The notes beneath the pieces were generated by a model. That model had not been told where the DNA came from. It did no database searches and was given only the letters and a program-made list of their open reading frames with translations. DNA of 35,248 nucleotides from Deltaproteobacteria bacterium (lineage in GTDB: Bacteria > Desulfobacterota_C > Deferrisomatia > Deferrisomatales > JACRMM01), in contig JACRCS010000679.1 in assembly GCA_016218905.1 (NCBI GenBank), positions 1 through 35,248 on the forward strand, read 5' to 3'. This document shows, one piece after another, positions 1 through 8,519 of the stretch (the first letter of the stretch is position 1; each line of letters begins with the position of its first letter). A program made the position numbers and the translations under genes.

Positions 1-264
1 GGGTCCGATCCGAGAGCTTGCCGGTGCAGGCTTCCTCGGGTTTGGAGTGCCCGCGGAGCACGGTGGGACGGGTGCCGACACCTCGACGTCGGGTTCGCTT
101 TCCGCGTCGAAGTCCAGCAGACAGCAGGCCGGAAGGGCGCCCTCACCGGCGCCCTTCATCGGCGCGGCCCGCACGAGGAGGTTCTCGGGTCGAAAGACCG
201 ACCGCTCCCTGATCGGGTGGGCCAGTAGGGGCACCTGCTCGGAATCCAGGGCCGGTCTCGTCAT
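1..264 (-). CDS. Partial ORF downstream of selD, runs off the window edge
   Basis: A minus-strand frame starting at an ATG 35 nt after the selD stop (an in-frame GTG lies two codons upstream) stays open to the window edge, 88 codons. Residues 10-50 contain LLAHPIRERSVFRPENLLVR and, a little later, PACCLLDFD. From memory this recalls the N-terminus of nucleoside-phosphorylase-like proteins (FTPENLL ... VP.xCLLDPDGD), but the match is loose. After LLDFDAE the translation becomes low in complexity and rich in Pro and Ser, so a frameshift there is possible. The close spacing to selD, on the same strand, suggests co-transcription. Function is unknown. Confidence 0.3.
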   Translation of the reverse strand, partial: MTRPALDSEQVPLLAHPIRERSVFRPENLLVRAAPMKGAGEGALPACCLLDFDAESEPDVEVSAPVPPCSAGTPNPRKPAPASSRIGP

Positions 265-298
265 CTTCACCCGACTCTGCGATGTGCCGGCGCTTGCT

Positions 299-1351
299 TC
301 AGCTCTCCACCACGATGCCCGGCTCTCCCGCCTCAGCGTAACCGATCGCCGACGCCCACGGCACTCCGGCTTGCTTCAACTCCCTGACGAGTTCCTTCGC
401 CTGGCCCTCCGGCAGGGAGATCAGGAGGCCTCCGGAGGTCTGCGGGTCGACGAGGAGCTCTTCCTGTGTCTTTCGCAGCGAGGCGACGACCTGGAGCCTC
501 TCGCCGCAGAGCCTTCGGTTGCCGGCGTTCGAGCCGGTGCTCACGCCCGCAGCGTACATCTCCTCGGCGGCCGGATACACGGGAAGACTCGCGAAGGAGA
601 TCCGGAGTTTCACCGCGGAGTGGACGGCCATCTCCATGGCGTGGCCGGCGAAGCCGAACCCGGTGACGTCGGTCAGCCCGTGCACCTCGTAGCGCAGCGC
701 GGTTTCCAGGGCCGACTTGTTGAGAGCCGCGACGACCGGAAGGACCTCCTCGAGGACCGAACCGGGCAGCTTCCCGGCGCGGTTGGCGTTGAAGAGGACC
801 CCCGTCCCGAGGGGCTTCGTCAGCACGATAGCATCCCCGGGCCGGGCGCCCCGGTTCGTGAGCACCCGGTCCGGGTGGACGAGGCCGGTCACGGCGAGCC
901 CGTACTTGGGTTCCGGATCTTCCACCGAGTGGCCGCCCGCCAGGCTCGCGCCGGCCTCGGCGATCTTCTCGGCCCCGCCGCGGAGGATCTCGTGGAGGAG
1001 TCCCAGGTCCAGATCCTTCGAGGGGTAGTTCACGAGGTTGAGCGCCGTGACCGGCCGCCCTCCCATCGCCCACACGTCCGACAGGGAATTCGCCGCCGCG
1101 ATCCGGCCGTACCAGATGGGATCGTCTACGACCGGGGTGATGTAGTCCACGGTCGTGATCAGGGCGATCTCCGGGCTGACGCGGTACACCGCGGCGTCGT
1201 CAGAGGTCTCGAACCCGACGAGGAGGTTCGGATCCGTAGGCTTCGGCAGACCCTTCAGCGCATCCGACAGGACCGTCGGATCAATCTTTGCCCCTCACCC
1301 GCAGGTGCGGGAGGCGCCCATGAGGGTCTTTGGGCTCTTCAAGAGGTTCAT
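299..1351 (-). CDS. selD: Selenide, water dikinase SelD with selenocysteine at the active site
   Basis: SelD makes selenophosphate from selenide and ATP. Selenophosphate is the selenium donor for Sec-tRNA and for selenium-dependent molybdenum hydroxylases. A plain ORF caller would start at the GTG at 1189, but the frame continues upstream through one UGA (1297-1295) to an ATG at 1351. That ATG is preceded by AAAGGAG, a good ribosome site. The upstream part reads TCG-UGA-GAKI, aligning UGA with the catalytic Cys17 and the following Lys with Lys20 of E. coli SelD (GCGCKI). Further on are LLVGFETSDDAAVY, the segment AAANSLSDVWAMGG and the C-terminal DPQTSGGLL, all family hallmarks. Length is 350 residues, normal for SelD, and Sec is residue 19. 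The gene starts 31 nt after the TauE-type gene, probably in one operon. Confidence 0.95.
1262..1297 (-). promoter_or_regulatory. Bacterial SECIS element of selD
   Basis: Reading the minus strand from the UGA at 1297, 13 nt are followed by a perfect 7-bp stem, ATCCGAC/GTCGGAT, enclosing the loop GGTCCT. A short stem just downstream of UGA with a GGU-type apical loop is what bacterial SelB recognises (the fdhF loop is GGUCU). Position, stem and loop all support UGA decoding as selenocysteine here. Confidence 0.8.
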
Positions 1352-1382
1352 GACGTACTCCTTTGGGTTGAGCTCGGGCTGC

Positions 1383-2156
1383 CTAGCGCGACAGGTCCCA
1401 AAGCATGCGAGCACAGACTAAGAGGATGAGGCACCCGAGCCCGACGCGCAGCGCGCCTGCGGGCGCCCGACGGCTCAGTCGGCAGGCCAGGAACGACGCG
1501 GGAGCCGTCCCGGCGATAAGCGCGATGGCCAAGACCGTCGGCACCTGGCCCGTCAGCACCTTTCCCAGAAAGCCGGCCGCCGACGCGAAGACGACGATGG
1601 GGAGATTGCTGCTCATGGCCACGCGCATGGGCACGCGGAGGCCCGCGACGACGGCTGGGATGAGGAGAAACGACCCGCCTTGCCCGACGAGCCCACCGAG
1701 CAGACCGACCGCCGAGGCGATCCCGGCCGCGCGGGGCACCGAGAAGGAGCCGATCCGGTAGCCGGCCCCATCCCCCGGGAGCCGAGGAGACAGGAGCAAC
1801 AGCGCCGCCGCCAACGCCACCACCGCGAAGATGCCCAGCAGAACCTCGTGGTCGAGCTGCTTCGATCCCGCAGCTCCCGCCAGCGACGCAACGAACACGG
1901 CCGCGGCCATCACCGCGACGAGCTTTCGGTCCACCGTACCGTCGCGGCCGTGCGCCGCGGTCCCGAGCAAGCCGGCGAAGAACGCCTGGGTCATCGTTAG
2001 GCCGCTCACGGCGTGCATCGAGAGCGGGGCCTGCCCGAGGGCCGGAGGAAGGTAGAGGAGGAGCGGTGCCGTGACGATGCCCCCGCCGATGCCGAGGAGA
2101 CCCGAGAGGGCTCCACCGATCACCCCGATCCCCACGATGGTCAGGAAGTGCTCCAT
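1383..2156 (-). CDS. TauE/SafE family membrane permease
   Basis: A polytopic inner-membrane protein of the TauE/SafE family, about 257 residues from the chosen ATG. The first repeat carries GALSGLLGIGGGIVTAPLLL and the second carries SAVGLLGGLVGQGGSFLLIP, the paired glycine-rich re-entrant motifs of this family. Members export sulfite, sulfoacetate or other sulfur anions; the substrate cannot be read from sequence. Its position just ahead of selD makes a selenium or sulfur anion plausible, but that is inference. The ATG at 2156 was chosen because the first membrane helix starts there; an ATG at 2186 would add ten residues. Neither has a clear Shine-Dalgarno. It is divergent from the LysR gene, its likely regulator. 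Confidence 0.85.
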   Translation of the reverse strand: MEHFLTIVGIGVIGGALSGLLGIGGGIVTAPLLLYLPPALGQAPLSMHAVSGLTMTQAFFAGLLGTAAHGRDGTVDRKLVAVMAAAVFVASLAGAAGSKQLDHEVLLGIFAVVALAAALLLLSPRLPGDGAGYRIGSFSVPRAAGIASAVGLLGGLVGQGGSFLLIPAVVAGLRVPMRVAMSSNLPIVVFASAAGFLGKVLTGQVPTVLAIALIAGTAPASFLACRLSRRAPAGALRVGLGCLILLVCARMLWDLSR

Positions 2157-2186
2157 GGGGCAACGGTAGTGCACGGCGATGAACAA

Positions 2187-2233
2187 ATGAAATCAATTGT
2201 TTTCATGAAAACCAGTGACGTATCTTCTGATCC
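2187..2233. promoter_or_regulatory. Divergent lysR/permease control region with perfect palindrome
   Basis: This short AT-rich gap separates the divergent lysR and TauE-type genes. It holds a perfect 14-bp palindrome, GTTTTCATGAAAAC (2199-2212). A partly overlapping inverted repeat pairs ATGAAA (2188-2193) with TTTCAT (2201-2206), 7 nt apart. Divergent LysR regulators usually bind such dyads in the shared intergenic region, so this is the probable operator. Confidence 0.55.
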
Positions 2234-3154
2234 ATGGACTTGCGTCGCCTCACTCTCCACCAACTCCGCGTCTTTCGGGCCGTGGCCACCCGGCGGAGCT
2301 TCACCCGGGCCGCCGAGGAGCTCCACCTGACCCAATCGGCGGTGTCGGCGCAAATGCGGGCCCTTACCGACGTGCTCGGGGTCCCGCTCCTCGAGCAGTT
2401 CGGGAAGAGGCTCTACCTCACCGAGGCCGGGCGCTCGCTCCTCGAGCAAGCAATCCGGCTCGAGGCGCTCCTGGGTGAGCTCGAGCGCGAGTTCGCGTCG
2501 TACCGCGAGGACGGGGCCGGGAGCATCCGCGTCGGGGCGAGCACTTCGATCGGGACGTACTTCCTGCCCTCTCTGATCGCGGCGTTCTCCAGCCGTCACC
2601 CTCGGATCGAGGTCGCGCTCGAGATCGAGAACAGCGCGCAGATCCAGGAGCGCCTGCTCCGGGACGACTTCGACGTCGCCTTCGTCGGGGCTTCGCCCAT
2701 CTCAGCCGAGCTGGACGCAGAGCGGTTCCTGGAAGACGAGATCTTCTTCGCCTGCGCTCCCGGCCATCCCTTGACCGAGAGGACGGCCCTTCGAGTCGAG
2801 GAGCTCGCTTCCTTCAAGCTGCTCGTCCGTGAACCGGGGTCCGCAACGCGGCGCGCGGTCGAGGAGCACTGCCGGGAGAGAGGGTTTCCGCTGCCCCGGC
2901 CGGCTCAGCTCGGCTCGGTGGAAGCGATCAAGCAGGCCGTCATGGCGGGTCTCGGCGTCTCCTACTTCTCGGGTCTGACCATCCGCAGCGAGTTGGAGAC
3001 GGGAAGACTGGTGAGGCTCGAGGTGGAGAGCCTACCGGCACGACGGACCTTCTTCCTGCTGCGCCACCGGCAGAAGCGAGAGACTGCCGCCTTGCGTGCG
3101 ATGCTGGAGTTCGCCAGGGGGAGCGCCAGGCAGTTTCCCACGAGCGGCGCCTGA
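2234..3154 (+). CDS. LysR-type transcriptional regulator
   Basis: A 306-residue LysR-family DNA-binding activator/repressor. Residues 1-65 form the winged helix-turn-helix (LHQLRVFRAVATRRSFTRAA, then LTQSAVSAQMRAL and GVPLLEQFGKRLYLTEAG), a textbook LysR N-terminus. The rest is the periplasmic-binding-protein-like effector domain, opening with IRVGASTSIGTYFLPSLI. That opening is typical of the CbbR/CysB-like branch, so a small anionic effector is possible. The ATG at 2234 gives full family length, though no strong ribosome site precedes it. It is transcribed away from the TauE-type permease and selD and probably controls them. No gene follows it on the same strand. Confidence 0.92.
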   Translation: MDLRRLTLHQLRVFRAVATRRSFTRAAEELHLTQSAVSAQMRALTDVLGVPLLEQFGKRLYLTEAGRSLLEQAIRLEALLGELEREFASYREDGAGSIRVGASTSIGTYFLPSLIAAFSSRHPRIEVALEIENSAQIQERLLRDDFDVAFVGASPISAELDAERFLEDEIFFACAPGHPLTERTALRVEELASFKLLVREPGSATRRAVEEHCRERGFPLPRPAQLGSVEAIKQAVMAGLGVSYFSGLTIRSELETGRLVRLEVESLPARRTFFLLRHRQKRETAALRAMLEFARGSARQFPTSGA

Positions 3155-3350
3155 TCTCGTCGGGGCTCGCTCCGATGGGAAAGGCGCCCCTTCTGTTGAA
3201 ACATCCGGCACGGGACACGGTGAGGGTCCCGCCGTCACGTGTTCTTGGCTTCTCGGTCCGCCCGCCTTTCGAGAAGGCTGAAGCGAGCTTTGGAAGATAC
3301 TATGCAGGACGGCACGAAACCGGTGCCTGTTCAAGTACGGTCGAGCCGGA

Positions 3351-3373
3351 GGGGCCCGCACAGGCCGGGCCCC
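3351..3373. terminator. Hairpin between convergent lysR and cspA
   Basis: An 8-bp perfect GC stem, GGGGCCCG/CGGGCCCC, around a 7-nt loop lies between the convergent lysR and cspA genes. It lies about 60 nt past the cspA stop. There is no T-tract on either strand, so it is a candidate bidirectional terminator only by position and stability. Confidence 0.5.
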
Positions 3374-3431
3374 CGTTCCGAAAACTCCGGCGCGGTTCAG
3401 TTCATCCCGACCGGTGCCATGGTCATCTGCT

Positions 3432-3635
3432 TCATGCAGGACGGACGTTGCTGGCCTGCGGACCCTTCGGGCCTTGAGTGACCTCGTACTCGACCTTCTG
3501 CCCCTCGCTCAGGCTCTTGAAGCCTGATCCCGTGATGGCGCTGAAGTGGACGAACACGTCGGGTCCGCCTGCGTCCTGCGTAATAAACCCGAATCCCTTC
3601 TGATCGTTGAACCACTTCACAGTGCCAGTTGCCAT
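3432..3635 (-). CDS. Cold-shock domain protein, CspA family
   Basis: A 67-residue single cold-shock domain that binds single-stranded RNA and DNA as a chaperone. It reads [18 protein letters not shown], with RNP1 (KGFGFI), RNP2 (VFVHF) and the C-terminal [18 protein letters not shown], all as in CspA/CspD proteins. The ATG at 3635 is the family start; in-frame starts further upstream would add a tail unlike other members. The upstream region is free of other genes on this strand, as expected for the long leader of a csp gene. Which Csp paralogue it is cannot be decided. Confidence 0.95.
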   Translation of the reverse strand: MATGTVKWFNDQKGFGFITQDAGGPDVFVHFSAITGSGFKSLSEGQKVEYEVTQGPKGPQASNVRPA

Positions 3636-3823
3636 GTCGACCCGTTCTCTCTGCTGAAGTGTGGAGCCAGGCCCGGCCCGTGATGGGCGGGAGAACCTCC
3701 CCACGGGTGCCTTGTTTTAGTCCTCTTTGGCGGAAAGACAAGGGACCCGCGGAGGCAGACGGGGCGGCAGCAGGCCTGGACCCCCCCGAAGCTCACCCGG
3801 GCGGGCACGGAGGGCGAAATTCC

Positions 3824-3901
3824 TTGAAAGTGCTCCTGCACGCCTGCTGCGGCCCGTGCACGATCGTCCCGCTTCGGGGCCTGCGCTCCGAGGGGGGTGA
3901 G
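3824..3901 (+). pseudogene. Remnant of queH (epoxyqueuosine reductase QueH family)
   Basis: A TTG preceded by GGAGG opens the peptide LKVLLHACCGPCTIVPLRGL, the very characteristic N-terminus of QueH (DUF208), whose CCGPC cysteines bind Fe-S/metal. After about 26 residues the similarity stops. None of the later QueH motifs (the YNPNIHP segment or the second Cys motif) appear in any frame of the next kilobase. The ribosome site and start codon survive, so this is a 5-prime fragment of a once complete queuosine-tRNA gene, or the rest was lost in assembly. Confidence 0.65.
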
Positions 3902-4284
3902 CAGAGGGACGCTCCTGCCTTTCCTGCCTTATGCCAGCCTCCTGTCGAATCAGATCTACCTCGTGCTCGAGTCTCCGGCGCGGCGGAGATTGTACCGGAC
4001 GGTGTGCGCGGTGATGAGAAGGCGCATCAAGACAAGCCTAGAGGCGCACGCCGCATGCAGTCACCAGCTCACCGAGTCTCTCCACGAGCGTTTCCCGATC
4101 GAGTCGTCCCGAAGGGTCTTCCCTCTTTCGATCAGGCGGGCGGTCACGTGGTGCAGGAGGCAGGGGGCGCCCCGCCGCGGATTCTGTGCGTTTCGGAAGC
4201 TCATCCGCCGACCCGGCGACTTCTCGTAAGCCCCCGCCACGCCTGCCCTTTCAGGTTCGCATGCGTAGACCCTGCCGGAAAAGT
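3902..4284. other. Stretch without a recognisable gene
   Basis: Open frames exist on both strands here, but none shows a domain, a good ribosome site or a believable amino-acid composition. The region follows the queH remnant and precedes the end of the metallo-hydrolase gene, so it may be decayed sequence. Confidence 0.5.
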
Positions 4285-5411
4285 TCAAACGGATCGGATC
4301 AACTCCTCGAACAGGGTGCTCCCGGTGGCGACGTAACCGCCGGGGACCTTGCGCACGTCTCCCGCGACTTCCAGCAGCTCGCAGTGACTTACGACTTCAT
4401 TTCGCGCCAAATGGATCCCGACACCCCTGAGCAAACGGGGGCTTCGAAGCACTCCCCCGCGATCTCCTCGGCGGCCTTCGGCCCGTCGCTCAAGCAGCTC
4501 AGGATGACAGCGCACCGCTGGACGTGATGCTCCAGGGTTTGGTTTGCTCGATCCGAAAGGGCGAGGACGTTCCACTCGCCGTGCCAGTAGAGGCGGTGGC
4601 CCGGAAGGACGAGGATCTCGGGATACTGCCCGGCGAGCGCCACGAGCTTCTTGAGGGAACGAATGTAGGCCCGCAATCCGTAGATCTGTTGGGTCTGACC
4701 CGAGCGCGAGGGGAGAATCGAACCGGTGAGCGAGTATGTGAGCTCCTGGCTGGGATGCGGCGTAATGCCGGGCAGGAGCGTGTCTCCCACGAGAATCGCC
4801 TCGGTTCCGACGAGGAGAACGACGGCATCGGGACTATGCCCTGGCAGTGCGTGGACGGTCACCTCGCCTCCGAAGACGTCTCCGCCATCGGGCAGGGGCT
4901 CGAAGCAGAGCGTTTCCCGCTCCCGGTGGTACCCCTCGCAGTGCCTCTTCGAGAACGAGGCAGGCATGGGGCAGTGCCAGCAGGAGGCGGGGAAGTGGTC
5001 GGGGGTCCCCGCGGGGGCCCGACCGGGGTGGCGGCGGACGAGATGGGCGTAGAGCGGATGGGCGAACACCTTCGCGCCGCTCGCCTGGACCACCTCATAC
5101 AGTCCCCCGTCGTGGTCCTCGTGGCCGTGGGTCAGCACGACGGCGCCTACGTCGCGGGGCGCCAAACCCGAGGCACTCCGCAGCAGGTCCAAGAGGTGTC
5201 CCCCTGCACCGAAGCGCCCGGTGTCTACCAGGAACCGCTCTCCCCCCTCGACCAGATAGTTCCAGGTCGGTCCCAGATCCCAATCCGTCCCGTAGATGTT
5301 CTCCGTGCCGAACCCGTAGATCTGTCTTCCGGAGGGCAACCGAAGGCGGAAGGCCATGTTGTTGCCGTCTCTGTCGCCTTCGACCAGTACTTGGACGCCG
5401 CCTTTGAGCAT
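4285..5411 (-). CDS. Metallo-beta-lactamase-fold hydrolase with a 3-prime frameshift
   Basis: An MBL-fold protein that probably binds two metals through THGHEDHDG, with further ligands at ALPGHSPD and LVLPGHRLYW. Substrate unknown. The ATG at 5411 has GGGAG upstream and is followed by MLKGGVQVLVEGDRDGNN; the open frame extends further upstream but with non-protein-like sequence. The continuous frame ends at 4389. However, the expected C-terminal helical/winged domain (GIHLARNEVVSHCELLEVAG and ATGSTLFEELIRSV) continues in another frame from about 4432 down to 4285. A one-base slip near 4420-4440 therefore splits the gene. With it repaired the protein is about 375 residues. The frameshift may be a sequencing error. 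Confidence 0.8.
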
Positions 5412-5883
5412 GAGAGAGTCTCCCGTTCCCACCGTGGAGAGCCTGCCGGTTGGAATCTCCAGTACACCCGAGCTCAGCCGCCGACGATCCCCCTCCGCCC
5501 GCGAGAGACGACCCTCGTCGGCACCTCGCCCGGAGCATGGCAGGGCAAGCAGGAATGGGCTCGTGCGGCAGGGGCACGGCCTAGCCAACACCGCTGCAGG
5601 TCCGGTACCGGCGGGTGCGGGCGATGCAGGGAAGGCAAGCCAGAGGGGGGTACCTCCCTCTGCGCAGAGCAAACATTCGCTCAGATGAACTGCACCAGAT
5701 TCCGGCCATGGCAACAGCCGAAGACGCACAGCCCGTGCCGGACCTTACGGAGCTTGGACCGATGATTCCGCGCCCCTCGCCCGTTCGTCGTCATGAACGG
5801 CTGCCGGCGCCGCGGGACCGCCATCTTGGCCGCCCGGGAGCGCTGCAGACCGAGTCGCAGTGCTCGGCTACACCGCCCCGCCG
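5412..5883. other. Intergenic stretch with nested hairpins, no gene seen
   Basis: No convincing gene. It contains an inverted repeat at 5641-5662 (CAGAGGG and CCCTCTG arms around GGGTACCT) and the overlapping perfect palindrome CTCTGCGCAGAG at 5658-5669. Both lie downstream of the broken cytochrome gene and upstream of the MBL gene on the minus strand. They could act as a terminator, though no T-tract follows. Confidence 0.4.
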
Positions 5884-6319
5884 CTAGAGCCTCCCCGGGG
5901 ACGTGCCCGGCAGGTCGGGTTTCGCCGGGTTGATCTTGTCTCCCACGAGAGGCAGTCGACCCGGCTCTTGTCCGTGAAGCCGAAGCTCGCGTCCTTCCAG
6001 CCGTAGCCCGCGTGGCAGCTCGTGCACCGCGGCCAGTTGGAGCTCACGGAGATGCAGTAGTTGTTGATCGCGTTCTCTTCCCGAGATCGACGGTCTTTCC
6101 GCCGAGTTCTTGCGGCGAGGACCAGGTCCAGTGGGTGGTCGACATGACCTGGGAGGCCGCCTGCGGATGGCACTCCAGGCACTTGGCGGTGACCGACGGG
6201 CCGTCGGGGAAGGTCCCCTGGATCTGGTCGTGGGGGTTGGCCGCCGCCGAAGCCAGCGGGACGGCCACCAGTGCGGCCGCGAGGGCGAGGCTCACTCGAT
6301 TCGGGGAGACTGGGTGCAT
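5884..6319 (-). pseudogene. Broken multiheme cytochrome c (octaheme tetrathionate-reductase-like)
   Basis: The ATG at 6319 with GAGGAG upstream starts a signal peptide (SLALAAALVAVPLASAAA), then the heme motif CLECH and STTHWTWS. The frame breaks at about 6081, where one A seems missing from GGGAAGAGAAC. In the shifted frame it resumes as NAINNYCISVSSNWPRCTSCHAGYGW and SRVDCL. This order (HWTWS, VDLGK, NNYCISVSSNWPRCTSCH, VDCL) is that of the octaheme tetrathionate-reductase-family cytochromes of the periplasm, which run to about 500 residues. Right after VDCL, where the third CxxCH should come, the similarity stops, and a short tail (DKINPAKPDLPG) leads to a TAG. Most heme motifs are gone, so no functional protein is expected as it stands. 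Confidence 0.65.
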
Positions 6320-6352
6320 GATGGCTCCTCTTTGATTGATGAGGGTCAGCGA

Positions 6353-7372
6353 CTACTGCGTTGGCGCGCCGGCAGGGGCCCGTCGAGCGTGGGGGGAAAC
6401 GACGGCTCCCGCGGGCGGGCCGAAGACGCGGTCCGTGAACCGGACGTACCAGGCGGCGGATTGGACCTGGACGATGTAGCCGATCGAAAGCACGAGGGCC
6501 GCCTCGGAACCCTGCGGTCCGAAGGCGTTCACGGCGATCGCGAGCGCGATCGAGAGGTTGCGCATCACGGTGCCGTACACGAGCGCGATCGCGTCCCCCC
6601 GGGGCAGCAGCGTACGGCCGACGGCCGTGCTCAAGGCGTAGTTCACGAGGTACAGGATCAGAAGCGGGATCAGGATGCCGACGACGAGCTGGGGCGAGGC
6701 GGCCCCGGCCTTGGCCTTCAGCGCGACGGCCGCGAACACGATCCCCAGCACTCCGAGCGTCGAGTACGGAGGAAACCGGGGCGACCAGTAGCTGCGAAAG
6801 ACCTCCTCGCCCCAGCGCCCCACCAGAAACCGCCGCGTCAGGTAGCCGGCCGCCATGGGCAGAAACACCACGAGGCCGATCTGCTGGGCCACCCGGGCGA
6901 AATCGAAGCCGATGCTCTCGCCGAGCAGGAACTGCAAGTAAAGCGGCGTCGCGAGGGAGCCGAGCGTCAGGCCGACGACCGTCATCTTGACGGCGGCCTC
7001 GACGTTGCCCTTCGCGAGCCCGGTCCAGGAGATCGTCATGCCGCTCGTCGGCACCAGTGCCGCGAGCAGGAGGCCGAGGACCAGGTACGGGCGGTCGGGG
7101 AAGAAGAGCCTTCCGAGCCCGAGCGCGAAGAAAGGCACCACGGCAAAGTTGATCACCTGGGCGACCACCTGCGCCTTGCCGTCGCCCCCCTCGAGCACCT
7201 TCCGCACGTTCAAGTTCACCATCATCGGGTAAACCATGAGCAGCGTCAGGGGAACGATGCCGGCCTTCAGCGGCGAGGCGTCGAAGGAGAACCCGAACGC
7301 GAAACCGAGGACCATCGCGATCGGGATGGCCCACGTAAGCTTCTGGTTGATCTTTGCGAGCAGGCTCCCCAT
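6353..7372 (-). CDS. Bile acid:sodium symporter / arsenite-efflux-like carrier
   Basis: A 339-residue polytopic membrane carrier of the BART superfamily (bile acid:sodium symporter, ACR3 arsenite efflux). Ten or so hydrophobic helices are visible. The family core is seen in LVPTSGMTISWTGLAKGN, YGTVMRNLSIALAIAVNAFG and GLVVFLPMAAGYLTRRFL. True ACR3 proteins have a conserved Cys in the first of these motifs (NPCIAMV...W); here it is SGMTISW, without Cys, so arsenite transport is uncertain and an organic anion is possible. The ATG at 7372 has GGGAGGAAG upstream. It lies 33 nt before the broken cytochrome gene on the same strand and is divergent from yqeB across the 7481-7515 motif cluster. Confidence 0.8.
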   Translation of the reverse strand: MGSLLAKINQKLTWAIPIAMVLGFAFGFSFDASPLKAGIVPLTLLMVYPMMVNLNVRKVLEGGDGKAQVVAQVINFAVVPFFALGLGRLFFPDRPYLVLGLLLAALVPTSGMTISWTGLAKGNVEAAVKMTVVGLTLGSLATPLYLQFLLGESIGFDFARVAQQIGLVVFLPMAAGYLTRRFLVGRWGEEVFRSYWSPRFPPYSTLGVLGIVFAAVALKAKAGAASPQLVVGILIPLLILYLVNYALSTAVGRTLLPRGDAIALVYGTVMRNLSIALAIAVNAFGPQGSEAALVLSIGYIVQVQSAAWYVRFTDRVFGPPAGAVVSPHARRAPAGAPTQ

Positions 7373-7480
7373 GGCTTCCTCCCATGACCATTCCCCGCAG
7401 TCTGTGCGGTTTTGCCGTTGGATGCGGGCACCTCGATCCTGGGTTCAGGGAAATCACGAAGCAGAGTCCTGGGTCCGAGG

Positions 7481-7515
7481 TGTTGCATCGACCACTGCAC
7501 CGTTGCAGCGCAACG
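7481..7515. promoter_or_regulatory. CGTTGCA motif cluster between carrier and yqeB
   Basis: Non-coding DNA between the divergent carrier and yqeB genes holds TGTTGCA (7481-7487) and the inverted repeat CGTTGCAGCGCAACG (7501-7515). The same half-site recurs before several other genes in this window, so this is a candidate binding site for a shared regulator. No protein is assigned. Confidence 0.5.
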
Positions 7516-7657
7516 CGCGCGTGTCAGAGACCCTCGGAGGGAGGCGAGGCCCCAACCTGCAGGGTGCGACCGCCGGTGCGCTCCGGTGTCGTCTGAGCGG
7601 AACGCCTCTTGCTACGGTTCAGGTGAGAGCTCAGCCCAGTCCTGATCCAGGGGCCTC

Positions 7658-8512
7658 ATGAGCCGAGCGAGGATGAACGCGATGGCAACGAGACCGAGCC
7701 TCTCCGATATTCGGGTGCTGGTACGCGGTGCCGGCGAGCAGGCGACCGGCATCGCGCACCGGCTGCATCGGGTCGGTCTCGCCGTCGCCCTGTGCGAACT
7801 GCCCGAACCGATTGCCGTTCGCCGGGCGGTCAGCTTCTGCGAGGCGGTATGGGACGGCTGTTGCACGGTAGAGGGGGTCACCGCGCGGAGGGTGGACGGG
7901 CCCGAGGAGTTCGATGCTGTCATCCGCAGGGGGGAGGTCCCGGTGCTGCCGGCCCCTGAGCTGCTGTGCGCCCTGGCCTGGCGCCCTCAAGTGCTGATCG
8001 ACGCGACGATCGCCAAGCGGAACCTGGGGACCCGACGCGGCATGGCCGGGCTGGTCATCGGTTTCGGGCCAGGGTTCACGGCGGGCGAGGACGTAGACGT
8101 GGTGGTCGAGACCAACCGCGGCCACGACCTCGGCCGGCTCCACTTCCAAGGGAGTGCGCAGCCGAACACCGGCCGGCCTGAGTCTACCCTCGGTTACAGC
8201 CTGGAAAGGGTTCTCCGAACTCCCCGCGGTGGGGTCTTCGAGGCTCTCGCCGAGATCGGTCAGCCGGTCCGGGCCGGAGCGTGCGTGGCCCGCGTAGAGG
8301 GACAGGCGATCACGACGCAAATCGGCGGTGTCGTGCGGGGCCTGCTTCGCCCAGGTTTGCGGGTTACTGCAGGTCTCAAGGCGGGGGACGTAGATCCCAG
8401 AGGCGAGCCGCGACTCTGTTTCACCATCTCCGACAAGGCCCGAGCCCTCGGAGGGAGCGCGCTGGAGGCGATCTTGCTCTGGCTCAGGGGAAGGCCCGCA
8501 CGGCCCCTTTGA
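7658..8512 (+). CDS. yqeB: Selenium-dependent molybdenum hydroxylase accessory protein YqeB
   Basis: A 284-residue member of the YqeB (EF2563) family, which in sequenced genomes travels with selD and molybdenum hydroxylases that carry labile, non-selenocysteine selenium. It is thought to help mature them. The N-terminus has the nucleotide-binding-like VLVRGAGEQATGIAHRLHR, then LPEPIAVRRAVSFCEAVWDG and TVEGVTARRV, all diagnostic. A later half (PGFTAGEDVDVVVETNRGHD, then GVVRGLLRPGLRVTAGLKAG) completes the fold at normal length. ATGs at 7658, 7673 and 7682 are in frame; 7682 has AGGA eight nt upstream and 7658 has AGGGG four nt upstream, so the start is not settled. No hydroxylase subunit is in the window. 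Confidence 0.9.
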   Translation: MSRARMNAMATRPSLSDIRVLVRGAGEQATGIAHRLHRVGLAVALCELPEPIAVRRAVSFCEAVWDGCCTVEGVTARRVDGPEEFDAVIRRGEVPVLPAPELLCALAWRPQVLIDATIAKRNLGTRRGMAGLVIGFGPGFTAGEDVDVVVETNRGHDLGRLHFQGSAQPNTGRPESTLGYSLERVLRTPRGGVFEALAEIGQPVRAGACVARVEGQAITTQIGGVVRGLLRPGLRVTAGLKAGDVDPRGEPRLCFTISDKARALGGSALEAILLWLRGRPARPL

Positions 8513-8519
8513 GCGACGC

